Positions 1-10,200 of a DNA stretch of 64,000 bases are shown here, piece by piece (position 1 is the first letter of the stretch; the number at the start of each line of letters is the position of its first letter). The position numbers and the translations under genes are program-made. Origin of the DNA: Hetaerina americana (taxonomy: Eukaryota; Arthropoda; Insecta; Odonata; Calopterygidae); assembly GCA_022747635.1 (NCBI GenBank), contig JAKTNV010000067.1, positions 2,214,501-2,278,500 on the forward strand. The letters run 5' to 3'. The notes beneath the pieces were generated by a model. The model was not told the DNA's origin. It made no database searches and saw only the letters and a program-made list of their open reading frames with translations.

Positions 1-1250
1 TCGTGGCAATTCGGCGTGAAATTGGATGACGCAAGCCACAGAAAGGTATATAAGAACGGAAAACCGGTGTAATAAGAAGCTCGTTTCAATCCGTGTGAAC
101 ACAGTTCATTCCCATGACAGCCATAAATAATAAAGGACAGCGGAAATATTTTCAAATTTCTTTTTCAAGAATTGTGTGAGCGCATATTTCAACGAAATGA
201 ATCGATGAGGGCATTCAATTAGTTCGGCTTTGGTTAGCATTTCGGTAGAGTGTTATTCTAGTCAGACGGATTTAGTTAAATTAAAGACTTGACGCAAGAG
301 TGGCCCAAATCGTATTTTTATAAAACCGAGGATAATGCTTTAAGACTACTCAAAGATAAATTTTAAACCGCTCTTTGAGAAATGAAAGCATTTTAAATCC
401 CATTAGATACAAAATTTTGGCCTGAACTCCCTCATGGGAAAAGGTTTGTTTGCCCCGAACATTACAAAAGACTCCTTCCGCTTGCAGTTTCGTTCGCCGA
501 ATGAAGGTTTAGAACTGCGTTCCTTTGGGCATTGCAGATGTATTTTCAGGATAAAATGAGTTTTTTTCTTAGGTATCTTAGGAGAAAGTTTCGCTCTAAA
601 ATTTAACCGAGTAAAACGCGAAAACGTGATTTGATATTTATGAGTTCCTAAAATTATTTTTGTTGTTGATAAAACACATTGCTCTTGAATGCCTTATGCA
701 AAAACTCAGGTGAAGAACACTTATCTCTGAAATTTGAAAATTGAGCGTCCATGCCAAAGTTTAAGAGTAAATTGCAATAATTCGACGCATGGCATTAACC
801 TGCAGGATGGGAATACCTTTGTTTCATTAACTTGTAAACTATCAACACAGAAGCTCAAAAAATACATAAATTTGGGCATCTCAGAAATATGCAACGGATA
901 AGTAAATAGCACATCCTTACCCAGGAGCTGGGACCACATCTCAGACAAAAATGAAGTAGAGTTCCAAGGGCGTGCATTTAATTCCTTTGAATAACTTCAA
1001 TTCTCATTACAAAAGAATCCATTACGATTCAGAGACACCCTTTCTCGCTCCTAGAAGCGCAGCTAAACGCTTTTCACAGCAAAACTTTCCAAACCCTCAG
1101 GGGGGCCGGACCACGTCCCCATTGACCGGGCGGGGGCCAAAAGCATTAACTAAGGTTTTTCACCCACACATCGCATTGTCCCGGCCTCACTATCTTTTTT
1201 TTATATTTAGAACGGATTCCTTGGATGAATAAAATTCAACTTCCACCTGC
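1..1250. other. non-coding, no recognisable feature
   Basis: No reading frame here resembles a known protein and no splice-bounded exon stands out. The base composition is ordinary AT-rich. I see no transposon termini. Confidence 0.5.
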
Positions 1251-1254
1251 GAAC

Positions 1255-1565
1255 TGGGCGGGGGGAGGGAGGAGGAGAGAGAGGGTGGTAGGGGGGAAAG
1301 GGGCGGGGGGGGGGAATCCTTTTGAGAAAAGGGACAAGCGGGCGATCAGTCACCGCATGTCAACTCGGGGAAGGCATTCCTCGCTGCTCCCGCCGCTCCG
1401 CTGCCGTTGGACCTCAACACCATTTCCCTCTCACCCACCCCTCCCTCACCCCCCCAATCATTCCGCCATTGTCACATTTGAGCCGTCCGCCCGGCCCAAC
1501 TGTCAACCCCCCTCCGTCTCTCGCCCCCTACCCCCCGGCCCCTCTCCGGCCCCCTTGCTTCTCGG
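1255..1565. repeat. G-rich then C-rich low-complexity patch
   Basis: The segment at about 1257-1318 is a run of G tracts (several of four or more G) that could form a G-quadruplex on the + strand. From about 1400 to 1560 the + strand becomes C-rich and pyrimidine-rich. Overlapping open frames exist but are compositional artefacts rich in Pro, Arg and Gly. It could be a GC-rich regulatory patch or a decayed simple repeat. Confidence 0.5.
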
Positions 1566-1680
1566 TAATGCAAGCCGCTCATCAGGACGGTGGAGGAAGG
1601 ATGAGCGGTGATATTTCTCAACCATGTCTTGATTCATCAAATGATACCGCATTAATATATTATGCTCTGCATTTGTACTC

Positions 1681-1682
<2 letters not shown>

Positions 1683-1717
<35 letters not shown>
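1683..1717. repeat. (GT)n microsatellite
   Basis: An uninterrupted GT dinucleotide run of about 17 units. Confidence 0.95.
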
Positions 1718-1719
<2 letters not shown>

Positions 1720-2142
1720 CGCCAATGATAAATCTTTCGCTTCCGTGACCCTTTAAGGTAAATCTCCAGTTTTTCTAACTCTTAGCCTTACCACGCAAAC
1801 AATCACAATCGGTTAAAATTGAAACGTAGCGGGTCCCTCTCCGTGGATATTCCGTAGAATTTCAGATCAATGAGCATAGCCACTCTTTCGAATTAGAACA
1901 CAGGTCCAAAAACTTAAATATCACGAGAGCATTAGGACCGAGGATTTAAGCATGACAAGATTTGACTATCCATGTGCCTAATCAACGGCGGTACGCTTGA
2001 ACGTCAATGGGAAGGTTTACTCAACAAATAAAATATCGCGGAAAAGGATACTAAGTTCATAGCTAATTTTTTACGTCCACGAAAGATGATCATAAAAAAC
2101 AAGAGCTGAAATGAATTATAATAAGAAGATTATTCTTCGATT

Positions 2143-2424
2143 ATGGGTCGCGGTAGTCCAGGGGTTAGAGCATTGGACTGCTTACCGTAGGGTCCCGGGT
2201 TCATTCCCGGGCAAGGCACTTCAGGCACTGAAGGCAAGTTCACCCAGTACTAAGCCCTATACGGCGTGTGAAAATTCACACATCAGGGTAGGGGGGCCAG
2301 TTCCTTTCCTTGTGCCGGTTATGGTTTCCCAGGAAAATCTGGTATCCGAAAAATCATATAGCTTGGGTGGAGCTGCAGGTGCCCAGTAGTCCAACGTTCT
2401 ATCCCTGGACTACCGCGACTCATA
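2143..2424 (+). mobile_element. tRNA-like SINE with inverted tRNA-like arm
   Basis: The left arm (2143-2182) looks like the 5' half of a tRNA, with a box-A-like GGTTAGAGCATTGGAC and then a box-B-like GGGTTCATTCCC near 2198-2210. The right end (about 2384-2424) is the reverse complement of the left arm, with about 34 of 40 positions matching. The whole 280-bp unit can therefore fold back on itself. It abuts an AT microsatellite. It could be one fold-back SINE or two tRNA-SINE copies in opposite orientation, the second truncated before box B. Confidence 0.6.

Positions 2425-2427
<3 letters not shown>

Positions 2428-2483
<56 letters not shown>
2428..2483. repeat. (AT)n microsatellite
   Basis: 56 bp of pure AT dinucleotide between the SINE-like unit and PLE-1. 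Confidence 0.95.
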
Positions 2484-2486
<3 letters not shown>

Positions 2487-2728
2487 TATATCTTCCGAGA
2501 TGGTCTCCAATTACCGCTATGCCTGGCCACCCTCCCCCCTCCTCCCCCACCGCTACACCTCTTCAAACCAGACCTCGCTTCCATTTACAATCTACCTACA
2601 CCGAACCCTCGAGGGCCTTTTCCTCAAAGACACCCCCGCTCTAGACCCTCTAGACCCACCACTCTCACCCCGCCAGACGAAGACACGGACGCCGCAAGCC
2701 ACGTGGTTAACCTTTCTTCCAAACCCCT

Positions 2729-2777
2729 GCCACACACCTTTTTGGTGGCTTGCAGGGTATTGATGTAGATGTAGATG
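2729..2777 (-). mobile_element. 49-bp LINE 3'-tail insertion in PLE-1
   Basis: The segment matches the 3' tail of the LINE at 29067 (reverse strand: a GATGTAGATG-type terminus, then the ACCCTGCAAGCC...TGTGGCAGGG block). It is bracketed by the 7-bp direct repeat AACCCCT (2722-2728 and 2778-2784). Removing 56 bp rejoins the PLE-1 frame: the 2310-frame and the 2750-frame become the same. This is direct evidence of an extremely 5'-truncated retrotransposition. Confidence 0.8.
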
Positions 2778-3306
2778 AACCCCTTAGCCCAAATATGACC
2801 TCCCTTTTGAACAAGGGCCTCTCTTTTACCCCCACCCCCAGAGTAAACCACGTGACAATCCTCGCGGACTTATCGCATTTCTGCCGGAATCTCCGGTGGA
2901 AGGCATTTTGGGATTCCCAACCGTCACTCCAGCAAGTTTCCAGACCCCTTCACAACGCCTTACATAAATTCAAGCCGGCTTTTGCCCAAGAACCCAATCC
3001 CCTCCCCCCAAATCATCCAATTGAAATTTTTATAAACCTTCTCCTGTCCAGAATTTCCAACCCATCTTTCCTCAAGTCCCTAAATCCTCGACCCAACCTG
3101 TCTCCAACCGAATCCACAAACTAAAAAGGCTAATTAAGGATCCTAATATCATCATTACTTCCGCGGACAAAGGTTCAACGGTTGTTGTCTTAAAAAGATC
3201 AGATTACATAACGGAGGTTGACGAACAACTCTCGGATACGTCCGCATAACGGCAAATCCCCGAAGACCTAACCCCCGCACTTCAGAAGGAACTTATTGAA
3301 TTTCTC

Positions 3307-4356
3307 GTGCCCAACGGGCCAAATGAGGGTCTATCTCCTTCAGACCTGGACCTCCTCTCCCCTCCCCACCCACGTACCCCTCATTTTTATATCCTTCCAA
3401 GGATTCACATGCCTGGGAATCCCGGTCGTCCGATTTTATCCTCCCGTCACTCCCCAACCGAAAGAATCTCTGCATTTGTAGACCACTATCTCCAACCGAT
3501 AGTCCATTCCCTACCGTCACACACCAAAGATTCTTACCATTTCCTGGAAAGGCTAAAATCAACCTCCCTCCCTCCAGATACTGAGATCATTATGGCCACC
3601 ATAGATGCAACATCCCTATACACATCGATTCCCCACTCAGAAGGTCTCTCCGCTCTCAAACATTACCTCTCCCAACACCCTGAGCCACACATACCCAGGA
3701 CAGATTTTCTCCTTAGTCTTTCCGAGTTCATCCTCACCCGCAACTCCTTTTCCTTTAACGATAAATTCTTCTTGCAAATCAAGGGCTGTGCCATGGGCAG
3801 CAGGTTCAGCCCTTCCTATGCAAACCTCTTTCTTGGTCTCGCAGAGAAGAAATTCCTGTTAAAACAACCACTGAAACATTTATTGTGGCTCAGATACATC
3901 GATGATATCTTCCTCTTCTGGCCACATGGTACTGATTGCCTGAAAACTTTCATTTCCGACCTCAATGCTTCGTCCTCTGTCTCCTTCAGTTCTACAGTTT
4001 CCTCCTCCCAAATCACCTCCCTGGATGTAAATGTAACATTAAGAAAACAAACATTTCACACCTCTGTACATATTAAACCCACAAACAAACAGCAATACTT
4101 GCACTATAATAGTTGCCACCCATATCACACAAAACGCTCCATTCCTTACTCCCTATCCATAAGAGGGCACAGAATTTGCAATGACCCTGATTCCCTTGAT
4201 AATTTCCTTTCAAGTCTACACTGTTCCCTCCTCAAAAGAGGTTATCCCGAATCCCTCCTGAACAAAGAATCCGAAAACATGCCTACACTCCCAAACCTTC
4301 CTCCGCCGCGGAACCCCACCCTCTTTCAATTTGCACCACATACTTCCCGGGCTTAG
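3307..4356 (+). pseudogene. PLE-1 reverse transcriptase fragment
   Basis: About 350 codons are open from a non-ATG codon. RT blocks in order: DATSLYTSIP (motif A, near codon 99), KGCAMGSRFSPSYANLF (motif B, near codon 158), LRYIDDIFLFWP (motif C with the catalytic Asp pair, near codon 195), then the SLDVNVTL block. Upstream, LIKDPNIIITSADKGSTVVV (from 3129) belongs to the same domain but is separated by an in-frame stop. Downstream the frame shifts before the endonuclease. It would have copied element RNA, but no full protein can be made. Confidence 0.85.
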
Positions 4357-4955
4357 AATCTCTACGATTATTCCTAAAACACCTCTACCCTATCCTCAAA
4401 AATCATAATGCCACCGCCAACCTTTTTCCCAAATGTCCCTCGGTAACTTTCAAACGCCCCGCCAACCTATCCGATCTCCTCAAATCAACCAATCCACTCC
4501 TTAAATCCCCAACCCGTCCCAAAACCACTCCCACGCCATGCAATAAACCTAGATGCAAAACATGCCCGATTTTCAAAACCAAAATCCCATCCCTCTCCCA
4601 CCCGCTTTTTAACTCTCTCCCATCCATTCCCTCCTCTACTTGCACATCTAGCAATGTAGTGTACATTCTGAAGTTCCAACTTTGCCCTGCCTATTATATT
4701 GGGCAGTGCACCACACCCCTCAATATCATAATTAATAACCATCGAGCCTCATGCAAAAATTCCTCCCTAATTGATATGCTCCCTATCCCCAAACACGCCT
4801 CCGAACACAACACTCCCTTCGATAAATGCTATAGTGTATCCATCATAGCATCCCTCCCACCCTCTGATCCTCCACTGAAACTGAAAACATTAGAGCAATC
4901 CTACATCTGGCTCTTGGAGTCCTGGATTTGGCCAGGAATCAATATTAGGCATTAA
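4350..4955 (+). pseudogene. PLE-1 linker and GIY-YIG endonuclease fragment
   Basis: This frame continues the element after a frameshift near 4356. It contains a Cys motif CNKPRCKTCP, which is typical of the linker between RT and endonuclease. The GIY-YIG-like core SNVVYILKFQLCPAYYIGQC follows near 4648-4710, then the INNHR helix (canonical RxxxH region) and a C-terminal LEQSYIWLLESW segment. The frame ends with a stop at 4953-4955. A GIY-YIG domain next to a PLE-type RT identifies the element class. Confidence 0.8.
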
Positions 4956-5130
4956 TTACCCTGCTCCGAATATATTTTCATTCCCCTTCCACCCCCATCA
5001 CCTTCTACATTTTCCCCACCCTTCTAATGCTGCCCCTCCAAACGCGTCCCTTCGGAATTCTCTCCCCACCTTCCCCTTCCATCCATCGCTCCAGCCCTCG
5101 TATTCCCTTCAGTTCTGTCCCTCTCTTCCT

Positions 5131-5157
5131 TGATAAAGGTGGTCACAACCACCGAAA
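5131..5157 (+). ncRNA. degenerate hammerhead-ribozyme-like motif in PLE-1 tail
   Basis: A perfect 6-bp stem GGTGGT/ACCACC (5138-5143 and 5148-5153) with a 4-nt loop is followed directly by GAAA (5154-5157). It is preceded by TTGATAAA instead of the hammerhead core CTGATGA. The layout is that of a hammerhead core plus stem II, with at least two core positions changed, so it is probably inactive. The idea comes by analogy with the intact motif in PLE-2. Confidence 0.4.
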
Positions 5158-5236
5158 ATTTGAAAAATAGTGAATCTCTTTTTTGTGTATTTTTGTCGGT
5201 GTCCACTAGTGCTAAGTGTTATACATTATATATATA

Positions 5237-5989
5237 CGAGGGTCATCCGGAAAGTAGTACCCGTTCGTGAAATAAAGACACAAAAGTAAATATTAACAAA
5301 CATAAAAAATTTTATTTGAAAGAGGATACTTTAAACTACTTCTCAACATAATCTCCAAGCAAATTAAGGCATTTGTCATAACGTGTGACAAGTTTCTGTA
5401 TTCCTGCTGCATAGTCCTTCGCCGCCAGCTCATTGAGATACGCGAGGGACCCATCTTGCACAAATTTTTGCATAATGCAGATGGTGTTTAACAATTTCAT
5501 GAACAATTGTTCGAGAAACATTGGGAAAATGCTCACAGATGTCATCAATTGTGACGCGCCGATCGTTCCTCACGAATTCGTCAACTGAGCTCACCAGTTG
5601 GTCTGTAATGACAGACGGTCTCCTCGAACGCTCATCGTCGTGTGTGTTCCCCCTCCCCATGTTGAAGTTGCGACACCACCGCCGAACAGACGACTCGTCC
5701 ATTACATTGTCTCCATACACCTCCTTTAATTGGCGATGAATATCACATGGGCGAACGTTTCTTGCATTGAGGAATTTAATCACTGCCCTCACTTCACAAC
5801 TGGCGGCGTTCTCAATTTTTTTAAACATTGTAAACAATCACAGAAACAACACAGGCAATGCTAGCGTCACGCAACTTGGCTCAGAGAAGGCAGACAAGCC
5901 ACTGAAGCTATCTGACCTCGTCCAGCGGCTACTCGCATCGTCAGCACTTCATGCGGCACGAACGGGTACTACTTTCCGGATGACCCTCG
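5237..5989 (-). mobile_element. mariner deletion derivative, copy 1
   Basis: The element is 753 bp with 33-bp terminal inverted repeats beginning CGAGGGTCATCCGGAAAGTA and is flanked by TA on both sides. It encodes the N-terminal helix-turn-helix half of a mariner transposase joined directly to the C-terminal tail, so the whole DDD catalytic domain is missing. Full-length mariners are about 1.3 kb. Copies 2 and 3 in this window share the same structure. It is inserted in a TA-rich microsatellite. Confidence 0.92.
5430..5828 (-). CDS. mariner N-terminal DNA-binding fragment protein, copy 1
   Basis: An intact frame of 132 codons starting at ATG (5828). It begins MFKKIENAASCEVRAVIKFL and runs through the paired-type helix-turn-helix region (VRRWCRNF, DERSRRPS linker, VTIDDICEHFPNVSRTIVHE second HTH) to KICARWVPRVSQ, where the internal deletion brings in a stop. 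A second frame (5336-5548) carries the transposase C terminus, ending in CLNLLGDYVEK. No catalytic residue remains. A protein from this frame could bind the termini but not cut. That effect is inference. Confidence 0.65.
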   Translation of the reverse strand: MFKKIENAASCEVRAVIKFLNARNVRPCDIHRQLKEVYGDNVMDESSVRRWCRNFNMGRGNTHDDERSRRPSVITDQLVSSVDEFVRNDRRVTIDDICEHFPNVSRTIVHEIVKHHLHYAKICARWVPRVSQ

Positions 5990-6003
5990 TATATATATAT
6001 GTA

Positions 6004-6756
6004 TGAGGGTCATCCGGAAAGTAGTACCCGTTCGTGCCGCATGAAGTGCTGACGACGCGAGTAGCCGCTGGACGAGGTCAGATAGCTTCAGTGGCTTGTC
6101 TGCCTTCTCTGAGCCAAGTTGCATGACGCTAGCATTGCCTGTGTTGTTTCTGTGATTGTTTACAATGTTTAAAAAAATTGAGAACGCCGCCAGTTGTGAA
6201 GTGAGGGCAGTGATTAAATTCCTCAATGCAAGAAACGTTCGCCCATGTGATATTCATCGCCAATTAAAGGAGGTGTATGGAGACAATGTAATGGATGAGT
6301 CGTCTGTTCGGCGGTGGTGTCGCAACTTCAACATGGGGAGGGGGAACACACACGACGATGAGCGTTCGGGGAGATCGTCTGTCATTACAGACCAACTGGT
6401 GAGCTCAGTTGACGAATTCGTGAGGAACGATCGGCGCGTCACAATTGATGACATCTGTGAGCATTTTCCCAATGTTTCTCGAACAATTGTTCATGAAATT
6501 GTTAAACACCATCTGCATTATGCAAAAATTTGTGCAAGATGGGTCCCTCGCGTATCTCAATGAGCTGGCGGCGAAGGACTATGCAGCAGGAATACAGAAA
6601 CTTGTCACACGTTATGACAAATGCCTTAATTTGCTTGGAGATTATGTTGAGAAGTAGTTTAAAGTATCCTCTTTCAAATAAAATTTTTTATGTTTGTTAA
6701 TATTTACTTTTGTGTCTTTATTTCACGAACGGGTACTACTTTCCGGATGACCCTCG
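6004..6756 (+). mobile_element. mariner deletion derivative, copy 2
   Basis: Same 753-bp structure and 33-bp inverted repeats as copy 1, but in the opposite orientation. The 5' ends of the two copies face each other across 14 bp of AT-rich sequence (5990-6003). The first terminal base differs (T instead of C). By eye the copies differ at only a handful of positions, so the amplification is recent. Confidence 0.92.
6165..6563 (+). CDS. mariner N-terminal DNA-binding fragment protein, copy 2
   Basis: An intact 132-codon frame from ATG 6165, nearly identical to copy 1 (for example DERSGRSS in place of DERSRRPS). The two helix-turn-helix regions are present and no DDD domain follows. The C-terminal transposase tail lies in another frame at 6445-6657. 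The same interrupted layout recurs in all three copies, so the deletion predates their spread. Confidence 0.65.
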   Translation: MFKKIENAASCEVRAVIKFLNARNVRPCDIHRQLKEVYGDNVMDESSVRRWCRNFNMGRGNTHDDERSGRSSVITDQLVSSVDEFVRNDRRVTIDDICEHFPNVSRTIVHEIVKHHLHYAKICARWVPRVSQ

Positions 6757-6910
6757 TGTATATATATATCTTTCCCTTTACCAACTTGTCTAGATGTGGT
6801 GGCTCTCCTCGGCAAGAGGTGGTTTGAATGTCATTGCCAAAAAGCAGTTGAAAATGTCGCACTGCCATAATTTCACATCTTTACGATGCTATGAAGTCAA
6901 AGAAGTTGTA

Positions 6911-7834
6911 TTAATGCTTAAAATGGGACGTTCTTGTGGCTGCTTTTGCTTGATTTCTTCGCTCCAACTTTGCAATAAGTTCGCATAATATGTCCTTGCT
7001 GTTGATAGTTTTTCCTTTTTCAAGATCGTCAATGAAAACTATCCCAGGTGCATGCCAATAAACTGAGGCCATGGCCTTGCCTGCAGATGAAACAGTCTTC
7101 GCCTTCTTTGGAGTGGTTCTCCCTTTTAAATCCATTGTTTTGATGGTTCTTTTGTCTTGGGTGTTAAGTAATGGACCCATAATTATGAAACGGCGCAAAA
7201 ATTTTGCTATCTTGCTGTGAAAATTTGCTAAATACTCAATTGAAACATCTTCATGATGCTGGTTTTGCTGGAGGGTGGGCAAAATCCATTGGCACCCATC
7301 TTGCAAACAGCTTTCTCGTGTCCAAATTTTCAGTGAATATGCAATGTACCGCACTTTTTGAAATGCCTACTATGTCTGCTAGCTCGCGCACTTTCAGACG
7401 ACGATCATTCAGGATCACTTAGTGGATTTTCTTCACCGTTTCTGGAGACGTCACCTGAATTGGTCGGCCAATGCGATGCTCGTCTTGACAGCTCACACTG
7501 CCTCGTTTAAACTCTGCTACCCAATATTTTACTGCTTTAAACAAAGGAGCAGACTCACCCAGAGTAGGATACAGTTCAGCTTTTAAATTGGTTGGGCTGA
7601 GGGTGGTTTTCAAATAAAAGTATTGTATCACATAACGATGACCAATTTTCTCCATTTTTACAAATTCAATAAAAACGTTCACTATTGACAGCTGCTAAAC
7701 AAATACTGAACAACGCAACATCTTCAAACTTGAAACATATGTTTTATAGATTGTATACTTTCTAATACTGTGATGTTTTTCAAAAAACTACCGCCATCTC
7801 TAGGTCAGGCCGGGTACTTATGGGACTGCCCTCG
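6911..7834 (-). mobile_element. mariner remnant, 3'-truncated
   Basis: The right end (7834, flanked by TA) has a mariner-type terminus reading inward CGAGGGCAGTCCCATAAGTA. The N-terminal transposase part is at 7419-7682 (ELYPTLGESAPLFKAVKYW, DEHRIGRPIQVTSPETVKKI). A catalytic-domain part is at about 6911-7130 (KKAKTVSSAGKAMASVYWHA, IVFIDDLEKGKTIN). The frame is broken several times. No left terminus was found, so the 3' side is truncated or decayed. It is a different mariner lineage from the 753-bp copies. Confidence 0.75.
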
Positions 7835-7836
7835 TA

Positions 7837-9419
7837 TATGTAGGAACAGCAATTTGTGACTCGGAAAACTTTTTTAATTCATGGAAAACAACAAGAAAAT
7901 TTGTTTTGAAACATTTTATGGAATATTTTCTGACATATTTAATGCAACATTCAATGGTCAGCTTTAATATATTTTTGCTTCCAACCAAGGGAAATGTTCC
8001 ATTTCCTTTGGTTTATGAAGTTGTATTGAAAGAATTTCATGGAAGTAAGGCTTTATTTTGTTTAAAATATCAATGCAAGATGGCAAACTTTGGCTTGTGT
8101 TGAAGAATAAATTTGTGAGAAGAAGCTGGCTGAACTCCTCTTGTATTTTTCCATAATCTGCGGACTTCTACTTTTGTTAGCTCTCTTTTCACTTTCTCTA
8201 ATCTCTTTCATGCAGGAAGTGGAATGAGTGAGTCAGTTTGTGTTTGTGGACATTGTGACAGCAATGAGACTGTGACTCAATCAACAAGTTTACATGATGT
8301 ATTGCGTGTAAGCAACCCCTGGGAATGCTTAATCCAGCCTAAAAGTCTTCCTACTTCTCTCAAGAATTGTTGCACTTCATAGAGTTTCATGCCCAATAAT
8401 TGGATTAGTCTATGCTAATGGAATATGCCATTTCAACACGCAACAGCTTCCTGAAAGCAAATCTAAAAGATAAAGCTATCAGTGTGAACTTGAGTGGTGA
8501 TTCTTCGATGGGGGATAAGAAAGTATAGGAATATGAATAAATGGAAGGAGTTAATGAATGACATGAGTCTGGGTTTAATCAAAGCACTCTATTATTGGTT
8601 GATATCCGTGATTTTTTAGCCTAAAGAAGAAAAACATATACCTTTCCGCTTGAAAATGTTGATCCAAAGCTGAAAGGAAACTTCTTTTACAATATGGAGA
8701 TATGAAATTCACAAATTTATGGGTTAGTTTGGCAATTTTATGGGAGCAAAAAAATAATTTTTGAGTGCAAAATGTTGGAATTTTCATTTACATTGTATTA
8801 GGGCCTCAAGCTGAAGCTTTTTATTTGTAACATGGCTGATCATATTTTTTTACAGCATGGATTTTAGACATTGCAGCTTCGAATAAACTCATGGGGATTT
8901 TGAAAACAAATCATTGTGACTTTTAGGGAATGAACTGGTATTTCCATCACTACTGTGAATTAAATGCATAGTTCAAGTTCAGCACGAAAGATCTCAAATT
9001 ATCTTTTATATTGGAGGAAATATTAATAGCTTAACACCTATCTACCCACAATCACTGTGAAGGCGTGTGATTGGTAAGGTTCATGCCACGAAGAAAATTA
9101 CCGTTGACCTTAATTGTGTTCTTGCTACATATATTTTGAACTATCTCTTTGCTTTGGTTATTTCTAGGATGTAGGAGATTCTCCCCTGCGAACAAGCTAT
9201 GCACAATGCAGTTTAGGTTGGGAGGCTAAAATTTATCTTACTAATTTTTTTAAATTAATCTGTTCAAAATTGATAATTTTTCTTCACCATTGTATTGTTG
9301 ATCATAATGTTTGCTTTGGTTGAATCATTAAATATTTAATCCCTAGATAACTCCAGGAAGAATATTCAGGCCTTTCAGCATTATTTGACTGTTGTAACAC
9401 GAAATCCATTATTTCACAG
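7837..9419. other. non-coding DNA upstream of Past1 exon, probably intron
   Basis: No recognisable coding sequence. I looked for the EHD ATPase P-loop, the NKAD motif and the residues that normally precede exon 9420, and found none. The 3' end is an acceptor (ATTTCACAG). The stretch is therefore likely part of a longer intron whose 5' exon lies upstream of the window. Confidence 0.5.
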
Positions 9420-9573
9420 GAACAATTAGTTCATGAAGATTTTGCAAAATTTCATCCCTTAAAACCTAAAATGCTGGAAACTGTGGACAAAATGTTAGCT
9501 GAAGATATTGCAAAACTAATGGCAATAATACCAGTTGAAGATGAGATTAATCCACCGGAACACAACATCAAAG
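9420..9573 (+). CDS. Past1: EHD/Past1-family ATPase, internal exon (helical region)
   Basis: The exon encodes 51 residues plus one base: EQLVHEDFAKFHPLKPKMLE, then TVDKMLAEDIAKLMAIIP and EDEINPPEHNIK. This corresponds to the helical region of EH-domain-containing proteins just before the linker to the EH domain (family pattern DFxKFxxLKPKxLDTVDxMLAxDIAxLM). It starts after acceptor ATTTCACAG and ends at donor AAAG|GTATGT, phase 1, which matches the next exon at 18090. EHD proteins are dynamin-like ATPases that oligomerise on endosomal membranes and drive recycling and tubulation. Invertebrates usually have a single EHD gene, called Past1 in Drosophila. The symbol rests on homology recalled by eye. 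Confidence 0.88.
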
Positions 9574-10015
9574 GTATGTCTTCAAGCAGGATCGACTTTC
9601 TGGGGATGCCTTCTACTCACCCAATTTTTGTGGTGAAGCATATTTCAATTTCATAATTGGTTTCTCTGATGCACATTTGTTTATGTAAAATATACTGCCG
9701 CTTGTCAATTTCATTGTCAGGGTAAATACCTTCAGATTGAGGAAGAAGGGCATTATTTCTGAAAGGAATTAGTACTAATTTATTGACATTTTCTTTTGTA
9801 GTGGAGTGAATGTTTTTTTTAAATTTGCACACTTCCAAGTTTTTTCGGATGATGAATACAAAATGTTTGCTATTTTGCTCATTATATATGGTTTTACAGT
9901 CTGCTTAAAAGGCATAAAACACATTTTCATGACGTCAGCATAATTGAAAATTAAATATTTGCACTGTATTCCATCATTTAAGAGACATTAAATATGATGT
10001 TTACCATAAATTTTC

Positions 10016-10200
10016 CAGCCCCAGTGGCAGCGGGGTAACGTTCTTGCCTGTCAACTTGTAGTTCATAGGTTTGATTCCCCCTTAGATGGGTTTTCCTCCA
10101 CCTTGGGCTTAGGTGTTTGTAATTGTCTTAAATGCCTTGCTTAGGGGTTGGGTGGAAGGACAGACTATATAGTCTCAATTTTGCCTCATTAAAAAAAAAC
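10016..10200 (+). mobile_element. tRNA-derived SINE family 1, copy a
   Basis: The head has a tRNA-like layout: CCCAGTGGCAGCGGGGTAA as a box-A-like region, then GGTTTGATTCC (10068-10078) as box B. The body contains the shared blocks GGTGTTTGTAATTGTCTTAA and GGTTGGGTGGAAGG. It ends in a poly(A) run. A second copy at 11757 shows the same order of blocks. Confidence 0.8.

Larger units (their letters stand above)
2484..5222 (+). mobile_element. Penelope-like retroelement PLE-1, degenerate
   Basis: The coding parts read in the order expected for Penelope-like elements: an N-terminal region (about 2530-3124), a reverse transcriptase (3250-4356), a Cys-containing linker and a GIY-YIG endonuclease (to 4955), then a pyrimidine-rich 3' UTR. 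Diagnostic blocks are KGCAMGSRFSPSYANLF and YIDDIF in the RT, CNKPRCKTCP in the linker, and VVYILKF...CPAYYIGQC as the GIY-YIG core. The frame is broken near 3124, by a stop near 3247 and near 4356, so it is dead. A 49-bp LINE tail sits inside it at 2729-2777. A mariner lies just beyond its 3' end. The exact termini are uncertain. Confidence 0.85.

Noticed and set aside
1225..1756. Two overlapping 130-145 codon frames rich in Pro/Arg/Ser
   Set aside because: They are produced by GC-rich low-complexity sequence and the GT repeat. There are no homologous blocks, start context or splice evidence.
2150..2215. Possible genuine tRNA gene
   Set aside because: Box A and B are imperfect, the acceptor stem does not pair properly, and the head is repeated inverted. 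SINE-like is the better call.
2310..2510. Open frames with long Ile-Tyr or Tyr-Ile repeats on both strands
   Set aside because: They are translations of the AT microsatellite, not proteins.
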